DNA of 48,038 nt from NORP240 sp942492445 (GTDB lineage: Bacteria; Pseudomonadota; Gammaproteobacteria; Pseudomonadales; Pseudohongiellaceae). Within the stretch, counting starts at the first letter, position 1; the number at the start of each line of letters is the position of its first letter. Where the stretch lies: assembly GCA_942492445.1 (NCBI GenBank), contig CALOEW010000035.1, positions 1-48,038 on the forward strand, read 5' to 3'. Shown here piece by piece: positions 42,483 to 48,038 of the stretch. The notes beneath the pieces were generated by a model. It was not told the origin of the DNA and did no database searches. It saw only the letters and a program-made list of their open reading frames with translations. The position numbers and the translations under genes are program-made.

Positions 42483-43232
42483 TCACATCAGGAAGTTCAG
42501 ATCGAGGCTGGCAAGCCAGTTTTTGACCGCGAGGGTCTCGGATCTGGTTCCCTTGAACACGCCCTGCCAAGACATCAGCTGGTACGCGTAATAGAGATTC
42601 TTAAGCTTAAACTCACTGCCCAGGTGTAATTTGAGTGACACAAAATTGTCATGGTGTATGCCGTTACAGATGGATGCGAAATTTTTTCCAAAAAGATCGG
42701 ACCAGACGTAAAGTTTCAGCAGTTTTCCAAAGCCCTGGTTCCTGGCATCGCTGTAGGTATAGAAATCATAAAGATACGCTTCGTCCTCGTTTAACCGGGT
42801 AAGAGTGAGGGAGTTAGCCTGCCCCCAGACCAGTGCACATTCCCGGAAGTTGACCCACTGGTAGGACCTGACTTCTCCCTCGTGGGCCACATAGTAGCAG
42901 GCATCGCCTCTGGCAAGCCGGTTGTAGTACATCTCAGCTGGAAATGCTTCTCTGTGACTGGCCAGGTAGTTAATTATTCTGGAATCGGCAATTCCAAGCT
43001 CAAACGGAGTGGTGTTGACGAATGTATCCTCCGGGCTCAGGGGCTTGGTGAAGAACAGGAGGTGAGAAATAAACTTTTCCTGCTGCCCCGGCCAGATTGC
43101 CTTGAAAAGGCGGCGGGGAAAATTTCGAACCATAAAGTCCAGCATCCGGATCCTTCGCGGAGTCGGCGGGTAGCTGTCAAGAAACCTGTTGATTGCAGAC
43201 GAGTTGAACTCCTGATGAAGTTTTGGGCCCAT
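42483..43232 (-). CDS. GNAT-family acetyltransferase-like protein
   Basis: A 249-residue protein whose C-terminal half has a GNAT core: ACYYVAHEGEVRSYQWVNFR, then EDEAYLYDFYTYSDARNQGF with GFGKLLKLYV, in which RNQGFGK is the acetyl-CoA pyrophosphate-binding loop (Q/R-x-x-G-x-G/A). The first 90 residues are helical and specific to the cluster. It probably acetylates a sugar amine or an amino acid. The ATG at 43232 is chosen because GAGGAG lies five bases before it; a TTG further upstream is less likely. It is 65 bases downstream of the HD-like gene and part of the same transcript. Confidence 0.78.
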   Translation of the reverse strand: MGPKLHQEFNSSAINRFLDSYPPTPRRIRMLDFMVRNFPRRLFKAIWPGQQEKFISHLLFFTKPLSPEDTFVNTTPFELGIADSRIINYLASHREAFPAEMYYNRLARGDACYYVAHEGEVRSYQWVNFRECALVWGQANSLTLTRLNEDEAYLYDFYTYSDARNQGFGKLLKLYVWSDLFGKNFASICNGIHHDNFVSLKLHLGSEFKLKNLYYAYQLMSWQGVFKGTRSETLAVKNWLASLDLNFLM

Positions 43233-43297
43233 GGCGCTCCTCAATTGGGTGGCAAATGCTATTGCGTGATGGATTCCTTATTGTTGTTCTTCCCGCT

Positions 43298-44086
43298 TCA
43301 GTTGTACTTCAACAACCGCGAAATACGCGATTTAACTCTGTTTCTGGTGCGGTCGAGTCTGTGGCCAAGCCGTTCCAGCCAGGACTTGCGCCAGACCTCG
43401 GCGTGAAACTCATAGCATTCACCCCGATTCCAACGCAGGTTCGTACCAGGAGTCATGCCCGCGGCATGTTGCCCCGGTTGCTGCCGCGAAAGTCGATTCA
43501 ATTCTTCGGCAATGGTGGTGAAAGCCAGGCCCTCGGCAAGTTTTCCGCATAATTCCAGAAACTCCTGCGTCTTCCTTTCCTGAGTTCTCAGTTCGGCATA
43601 GTCCATGGCCTGATAAAGATGATCGTCCAGTTCGTTAGCGAGGCGTAGCAGAAGCAGACTCCTGGTGGTGTCGTCCAGTTCAGGAAGATTCTCCAGGTAG
43701 TTCCTTACAGTATCGACACGGTACCATCCCATCTGCTGGTATTGCCAGAGTAGCGATTCCATCTGGGAGCCCAGCCTTTCGCGTAACTCGGTGCGCCGCT
43801 TTTCCAGGTTGCGACTTGCGCTGGAGTCGTCAAAGCGATGCAGAACGTAAACTGCATGTAACAAGGCGGGGATGACAGTCCCTGCCTGATTTTTCTCGCT
43901 CAGTACAATACTTGCCGTAGAGACCAGATGATTCAACAGTGGAACTCCCGATGCCCGGTAGAACCCATGTGACATGGCCTGAGCAAGCTGGAAGGCGTCT
44001 TTTAGTTCAATCAGCTCGTCTTCACTGAGTCCGGCCTCGTGTGCCTGGTTCATCAACTGGGGGTAGTTTTGGGCAAAACGGTACAT
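43298..44086 (-). CDS. HD-like (DUF6817-type) helical protein
   Basis: A 262-residue mostly helical protein. Its N-terminal half has GFYRASGVPLLNHLVSTASI, followed by VIPALLHAVYVLHRF, the pattern of HD-type domains used in the DUF6817 family, in which LNHL and LLHAVY stand for metal-binding His positions. The second acid (normally Asp in HD) is Ala here, so phosphohydrolase activity is doubtful. The second half has Leu-rich helices (LPELDDTTRSLLLLRLANEL) and a basic tail. Role in the cluster unknown; such proteins commonly accompany aminoacyl- or phospho-transfer enzymes. The ATG at 44086 is 13 bases after the PP-loop gene's stop; an upstream frame extension overlaps that gene. Confidence 0.65.
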   Translation of the reverse strand: MYRFAQNYPQLMNQAHEAGLSEDELIELKDAFQLAQAMSHGFYRASGVPLLNHLVSTASIVLSEKNQAGTVIPALLHAVYVLHRFDDSSASRNLEKRRTELRERLGSQMESLLWQYQQMGWYRVDTVRNYLENLPELDDTTRSLLLLRLANELDDHLYQAMDYAELRTQERKTQEFLELCGKLAEGLAFTTIAEELNRLSRQQPGQHAAGMTPGTNLRWNRGECYEFHAEVWRKSWLERLGHRLDRTRNRVKSRISRLLKYN

Positions 44087-44099
44087 AAGAAACCCCAAC

Positions 44100-45266
44100 C
44101 TACCCGATTTTCCCCGGGTGGGGATTTTTACTGGACAGATGACGCCTTTTCCAGGCGAAAAACCTGCCATCAAATGCAACTTCATCAGCAAGCTTGAGAA
44201 TTTCCTTTTTCGTAAAACGGTTAAGAATCTTGCGTAATGCTCTTATTGCCTGTTGATCGCCTACCTTCCTGGCAAGTACCAGGTTGTCCTTCCACTCGAT
44301 GTACTCTCCCAGGGTTCCGGTATGGGCATTTTCCAGTTCGCGAAGGTCGTTGAGCGGCTCTAGGCCCCCGGCTTCCAGATTCAGCAACCTCAGGGCCATT
44401 CTGAAATGCAGGCACTTGTCACAATGCCCGCAGTTGAATCCTTTGTCCTGCCAGCAGACCCGCAACAGAGGCAACAATTCCGGATATTCGGCAATTGACT
44501 CCAGTTTTTCGTGGCGGCTGGCTTCGCACCCGGTATGGATGATTTCCGTGTGTTCGCTTGAAAAGAGCGGATCTGTCAGGGGATGGGACCCGTAAGGGTG
44601 CAGGGAGCCGTAGGTGTTGCTTGAGCTGATATAAATTCTGCGGAACCCCAGTGCGTGAGCCAGGCTTGCCAGGCCACAGCCAACGGCCTGATTCCAGCCT
44701 ATCTCAGGTGAACTGATGCTGCGTATAAAGAAGCGGACGTTGGTCTCAACGGGCACCAGAGTTTTGTTGAACTGTGCGGCGATCCTTTGATTACGCTCCA
44801 GACACTGCTGCCAGAGACCGGTCTGCTCGAGGCGCATGTCGATTCCCCGTACATAGACCAGATGGGTCAGACTGTGACTGTTTTTCAGAAGCGTGTAGCA
44901 GGCATCGATTCCGCCGGAAAAAAAGGCAGCAACTGAATCAGTACCGTTCCTGGAAAACGAATCGGCTGTAGATGCGTCTAATCGGGTCCTGTGCAACCCT
45001 GGAAACCAGCATTGAAAGATACCCTGCAGCTGTTGAAGATTGTTCAGAAACTGTCCGGACACCGGCAGGTGGTCTGGTATCCTCAGTGGAGAACCTGCCT
45101 GCATTGCTGGCATCAACAATGCCGATAGAAAAGGTTCGGCCCTGAGTGAAAGCGGCTGATCGCCCCAACTTTTGAAATAGAGCTGTTCGCCGTTGACGTT
45201 CCCGGAAAGCAACAAAGTGCTCCTGTCGTGACGTAGCTCCAGATTTTCAAGTTTCAGCTTTTCCAT
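44100..45266 (-). CDS. PP-loop ATPase-like protein (ATP-pyrophosphatase fold)
   Basis: A 388-residue protein with a central PP-loop domain. VAAFFSGGIDACYTLLKN is the SGGxDS-like ATP-pyrophosphate motif (Ala at the last position). THLVYVRGIDMRLEQTG and GFRRIYISSSNTYGSLHPYG match the asparagine-synthetase/QueC-type fold, and FNCGHCDKCLHFRMAL is a CxxC-x2-C-type cluster near the adenylation site. Such enzymes activate a carboxyl group or carbonyl with ATP and then couple it to an amine or similar. Within this cluster it could activate an amino acid or uronic acid. The N-terminal 90 residues are beta-rich. It is the first gene of the main minus-strand run and divergent from the FemAB gene at 45373. 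Confidence 0.78.
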   Translation of the reverse strand: MEKLKLENLELRHDRSTLLLSGNVNGEQLYFKSWGDQPLSLRAEPFLSALLMPAMQAGSPLRIPDHLPVSGQFLNNLQQLQGIFQCWFPGLHRTRLDASTADSFSRNGTDSVAAFFSGGIDACYTLLKNSHSLTHLVYVRGIDMRLEQTGLWQQCLERNQRIAAQFNKTLVPVETNVRFFIRSISSPEIGWNQAVGCGLASLAHALGFRRIYISSSNTYGSLHPYGSHPLTDPLFSSEHTEIIHTGCEASRHEKLESIAEYPELLPLLRVCWQDKGFNCGHCDKCLHFRMALRLLNLEAGGLEPLNDLRELENAHTGTLGEYIEWKDNLVLARKVGDQQAIRALRKILNRFTKKEILKLADEVAFDGRFFAWKRRHLSSKNPHPGKIG

Positions 45267-45278
45267 CTCAGTCGACTT

Positions 45279-45318
45279 CCGATACTATCGGGCAATTCGG
45301 TCACTTTCGCACAAAGTG
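45279..45318. promoter_or_regulatory. Two palindromes in a divergent promoter region
   Basis: CCGATACTATCGG (45279-45291) and CACTTTCGCACAAAGTG (45302-45318) are perfect inverted repeats in the 106-base gap between the divergent PP-loop and FemAB genes. They are plausible operator sites, or the second could be part of an mRNA hairpin. No regulator gene is seen in the window. Confidence 0.35.
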
Positions 45319-45372
45319 TAAGATCTATCCGAGACTATGGCCACATAATAACTGGTGCGCTTAAGGGTATTT

Positions 45373-46569
45373 GTGATTTTTCGTATTTACAAGAAAGTAT
45401 TTCCACGCCGGTTGAGGGAGTGGCTTTCACCCTTTGTAAGCAGCCTCTACCTGCCTGTGCATTTCTACTCGCGAGCCGGGGACGCAGGCGATTCCACTGT
45501 TGTAGCCTGCCTGGGTGTGAACGAGGACAGAACCAGGCTGTGGGGAAAGAGGATACTGGGGCCTGCCTTCGTGCACACACAAGGTCCCAGGGTCTGGTTG
45601 TGGTCTCTTGACAACTTGTTACGGGACCGGATGCCGGATTGTAATGTAGTGGTGGTGGAAACTCATCCTGTTTCGGCATTGTTGCTGCGCTGGCGTGGGG
45701 GTTTCAAAGTGCCCATGTGGATTCAGTTCTGCGTAAATACGTCGCTTCCGCTGGAAGATCTCAAGAAGCGCAGTGCCAAGCTGCGTGAACAGATTCCTCG
45801 CCTTATTCGCAAGCATGACCTTAGTTGTGAAATCAACAATGATGAGGAAGTGTTGAAAGTGTTTGTCGATACCATGTACCTTCCCTATATAAGTGGACGG
45901 CATGGTGACACCGCCTTCCTGTCTTCAATGGAAGAGATTGTCCGGGTATCTGAAAGAGCTGATCTGCTGTTGATCAGGAAAGGCGGCGAAATCATTGCCG
46001 GCGGTCTGATTGAACGGGAGGGTGCAATGGCGACCCTCCGCCACATCGGGGTGAAGGACAATAACCCTGAGTATATGAAAGTCGGGGCGGTGGGAGCTCT
46101 TTATTATTTTTCCATACTCCATGCGAAGTCCTGCGGGCTATCTGAATTCAATATGGGTGGGACCAATCCCTTCCTGTCTGACGGGGTCGCATTTTTCAAG
46201 CTCACTCTGAAACCTGCCGTGGCCCGAATCTCCTATTTAAGTGAATACCCGGTAAAGCTGATGTTCCGCAAAAAGTCTCCTTATCTTTTGGAATTTCTTC
46301 AGGGCAACCCGTTCCTGCATCTTTCAGGCGGTGGCAGGTTTGAGGAAATGTTGCTGGTTGACAATACAACCGGGGGCTACGAACAGAATCTAGAACAGTT
46401 GTTAAAGAAGACACGTTGTGACGGAGTCGCAGGTACGCAGCTCGCAGCAAAAGATGACTCTTCCGCTGCGAGGGAGCGGTTGCAAAAAGTTATTGACACA
46501 GTAGCTGCTCCCGACGCCTTCTCGATTGTAAGTTGGAATTCGGTATTTCCCGGCATCGACAGGGTATGA
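45373..46569 (+). CDS. FemAB-like/GNAT transferase (paralogue 2, divergent)
   Basis: A 398-residue FemAB/BioF2-like transferase, the only plus-strand gene of the cluster. Core blocks: FKVPMWIQFCVNTSLPLEDL, YLPYISGRHGDTAFLSS, ADLLLIRKGGEIIAGGLIER, and GLSEFNMGGTNPFLSDGVAF with FFKLTLKP, the closing signature shared with the paralogues at 34591 and 46590. The last 100 residues are an extra helical extension. There is no Met near the N-terminus, so the start is GTG: the one at 45373 has AAGGG five to six bases upstream; GTG at 45355 lacks it. It ends 20 bases from the convergent paralogue 3. Acceptor and donor unknown. Confidence 0.78.
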   Translation: MIFRIYKKVFPRRLREWLSPFVSSLYLPVHFYSRAGDAGDSTVVACLGVNEDRTRLWGKRILGPAFVHTQGPRVWLWSLDNLLRDRMPDCNVVVVETHPVSALLLRWRGGFKVPMWIQFCVNTSLPLEDLKKRSAKLREQIPRLIRKHDLSCEINNDEEVLKVFVDTMYLPYISGRHGDTAFLSSMEEIVRVSERADLLLIRKGGEIIAGGLIEREGAMATLRHIGVKDNNPEYMKVGAVGALYYFSILHAKSCGLSEFNMGGTNPFLSDGVAFFKLTLKPAVARISYLSEYPVKLMFRKKSPYLLEFLQGNPFLHLSGGGRFEEMLLVDNTTGGYEQNLEQLLKKTRCDGVAGTQLAAKDDSSAARERLQKVIDTVAAPDAFSIVSWNSVFPGIDRV

Positions 46570-46589
46570 CAGGCTGGCTGGGGCCAGTC

Positions 46590-47669
46590 CTATTGCCTGC
46601 CTTCGACAGTGATAAAGCGCGGTTTAAAGCGTTCTGACGGGCTTTCCGGGTTGCAGGCCAGCAACGACCTGCTTCCGGGAATGAAGTATCTACGGCGTTC
46701 TTTCGACGACGATTGCAGCTTTGCCAGTCTATCCTCATCGACAAAGACGAGGCTGTGCAATGTGCCATTCAATTCGCAAATCACAGGCTGTTCGCAAAGA
46801 AGCGCCGTGGTCTGACGCGAATGCCTCAATGGCGTCAGCAGCAGGTAATACTCCTGTGGCTCGGTAAGTCGGTGGCCGAACTTTCGTTTGAAATTCATCA
46901 CCCCGTCGCGAATAAAGCCTTTCGAGCTGCCGGCATTCACCGTGCGGTAACCTGCACCTGCCAGGTACTCAAGCGTGAAGTGATAGCAGGCAAACAGCGC
47001 GCCGCGACTCAGATACTCCAGGTTGCCGTCCTTTATGCCCAGAGCATACATCTTCGGTATCTCGTATTCGTGCGAAAGCAGAATTCCGGCAACCGGCGAT
47101 TGTCCTTCCTTTACCAGCAGTAATTCGGGATCTCCGAATTCACTTAGCAACTTGTCCTTCTCCTTCAGTATGGCACTGCCACCGTGTGAACTGGCGATAT
47201 AGGGTTTGTACATGTTGTGATAGAAATCGTCCATCTGCACAGGATCTCGTGTCACCTCGTAATGAAACCCGGCTTCGCGAAGCTTGCGAAAATCGGTCTT
47301 ATAGGTCTCTCGTTTCCTGAGTGTGTCGGGCACCGGGATCGGTATTTCACTCCGGACCCAGATGGGTATCCTGATCCAGCTGTCACCAAAAAAGCGGAGT
47401 TTTCTGCCGCCGGATTCGATGAAAAGTAACAGGGCATCGGGCGTGGAACGCCGCGCTTTCCGGGCAGCGTTCCACAACCATGCCGAACCTATCAACTCGG
47501 CTTGGTATCCCGGTTCGAACATTAAACCGGCCAGGTAGTGGAACGTCTTGTTGCCGACACCGCAAACGATGGTTACCTGTTCTCCGCCGGTTCTGCTTAT
47601 GCCGGAAAGCCGGGTCAGTTCCACCTTGAGGCTGGCGATAAAACTCGAAACTCGATGCAATGGATTCAT
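46590..47669 (-). CDS. FemAB-like/GNAT transferase (paralogue 3)
   Basis: A 359-residue protein closely resembling paralogue 1 (34591-35685) over its whole length. NPLHRVSSFIASLKVELTRL is the shared N-terminus, then FFGDSWIRIPIWVRSEIPI, HNMYKPYIASSHGGSAILKE, LLLVKEGQSPVAGILLSHEY, and GYRTVNAGSSKGFIRDGVMN with FKRKFG. Paralogues 1 and 3 have the same pattern RIPxWVRxEI, so they arose by duplication, while paralogue 2 is more distant. Its ATG overlaps the stop of the ATP-grasp gene by four bases (47669-47666), indicating translational coupling and suggesting that the ATP-grasp enzyme and the transferase act in sequence. Confidence 0.85.
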   Translation of the reverse strand: MNPLHRVSSFIASLKVELTRLSGISRTGGEQVTIVCGVGNKTFHYLAGLMFEPGYQAELIGSAWLWNAARKARRSTPDALLLFIESGGRKLRFFGDSWIRIPIWVRSEIPIPVPDTLRKRETYKTDFRKLREAGFHYEVTRDPVQMDDFYHNMYKPYIASSHGGSAILKEKDKLLSEFGDPELLLVKEGQSPVAGILLSHEYEIPKMYALGIKDGNLEYLSRGALFACYHFTLEYLAGAGYRTVNAGSSKGFIRDGVMNFKRKFGHRLTEPQEYYLLLTPLRHSRQTTALLCEQPVICELNGTLHSLVFVDEDRLAKLQSSSKERRRYFIPGSRSLLACNPESPSERFKPRFITVEGRQ

Positions 47670-48038
47670 TCACGTAGTACCCAGAGGATCCTCCTTAGCT
47701 GGTAGAGCAGAAAGGACGGGTGTGACCAGGCCAGTGACTTGAGAGCCAGTGGCTGACATAACCGCAGCAACAGGTTTGCGCGTGTACGCGGCTCGGCGAA
47801 TACATACTCCGGCATCTTGGCCCAGGTTATTCCAACAGGGTAATCTGTGTCGGTTGGCAACGACTCGCCCTGAATCTGCCGGTACCAGGCCTTGATCAGG
47901 TCGATCCCCAGGGCCGAGGCAAATCCATAAGAACCCCAGACTCTGGGGTTGACTTCCAGGAAATAGTAACGCCCTCCCTTGTCACGGATATAATCAATGC
48001 CGGCAATGCCGGTAAAATCCAGAGCCGAAAGTAAAGTT
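47666..48038 (-). CDS. ATP-grasp enzyme, C-terminal part (cut by window end)
   Basis: The visible 123 residues are the end of an ATP-grasp ligase: LDFTGIAGIDYIRDKGGRYY, then FLEVNPRVWGSYGFASALGI, where Glu of FLEVNPR and its Asn are the magnesium ligands of this fold. A basic, Leu-rich tail follows. The gene continues beyond 48038 upstream. ATP-grasp enzymes form amide or thioester bonds with a carboxylate activated as acyl-phosphate, so here the enzyme might attach or activate an amino acid or a related acid. It is at the head of the minus-strand run and overlaps paralogue 3 by four bases. Confidence 0.87.
   Translation of the reverse strand, partial: TLLSALDFTGIAGIDYIRDKGGRYYFLEVNPRVWGSYGFASALGIDLIKAWYRQIQGESLPTDTDYPVGITWAKMPEYVFAEPRTRANLLLRLCQPLALKSLAWSHPSFLLYQLRRILWVLRE

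Overview
The window looks like chromosome from a gammaproteobacterium, probably a marine or aquatic oligotroph-type lineage. The evidence is a tRNA-Arg(TCG), an IS4/IS5/IS1182 mix, moderately high GC, and many Tat- or Sec-exported versions of catabolic enzymes. I cannot name the genus from sequence alone. There are no phage structural genes, rRNA genes or CRISPR arrays.

Layout. (1) 1-6350: a decayed IS4 transposase has cut a short-chain dehydrogenase. Then come a nitroreductase, a receiver-like protein, an exported fumarylacetoacetase-family protein, a one-TM protein, a VOC protein, and a DNA-3-methyladenine glycosylase I gene (tag) with an in-frame amber codon. (2) 6351-14519: an intact tRNA-Arg followed by two successive degenerate integrated elements. 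Each starts with a truncated tyrosine-recombinase gene pointing at the tRNA, and each ends in a copy of the tRNA 3' end (13120-13175 and 14396-14519). The elements carry IS1182 and IS5 copies, IS remnants and a few accessory genes. (3) 14962-33727: mostly single exported or redox genes: an orphan zinc-metallopeptidase-like protein, an acyltransferase plus a 2OG oxygenase, a serine hydrolase, a GlcG-like protein, a DUF3237 protein, a three-gene ABC exporter, a Tat-exported amidohydrolase and dienelactone hydrolase, a two-subunit molybdenum hydroxylase, and a large G8/beta-helix protein. Two kinds of MITE-like repeat are scattered here. (4) 33790-48038: a dense, nearly one-directional cluster that looks like surface-glycan or glycoconjugate biosynthesis.

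The last cluster is the most interesting system. In transcription order on the minus strand it has an ATP-grasp enzyme (cut by the window end), a FemAB-like transferase, a PP-loop ATPase-like protein, an HD-like protein, a GNAT, a 2OG-Fe(II) oxygenase, GT2, a divergent NodB-type deacetylase, GT4, a Gfo/Idh/MocA dehydrogenase continuous with an NAD-dependent epimerase, a second FemAB-like protein and a glutaminyl cyclase. A third FemAB-like gene is divergent on the plus strand. ATP-grasp, PP-loop and three FemAB/GNAT proteins together with glycosyltransferases suggest that an amino acid or acyl group is attached to a sugar and perhaps hydroxylated. That role is inference.

Several genes carry a single-base indel (G8 protein, Gfo/epimerase, acyltransferase, IS1182 transposase), a dinucleotide insertion (7212-7738) or a nonsense codon (tag). 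These may be real decay or sequencing error, and read-level checking would decide.
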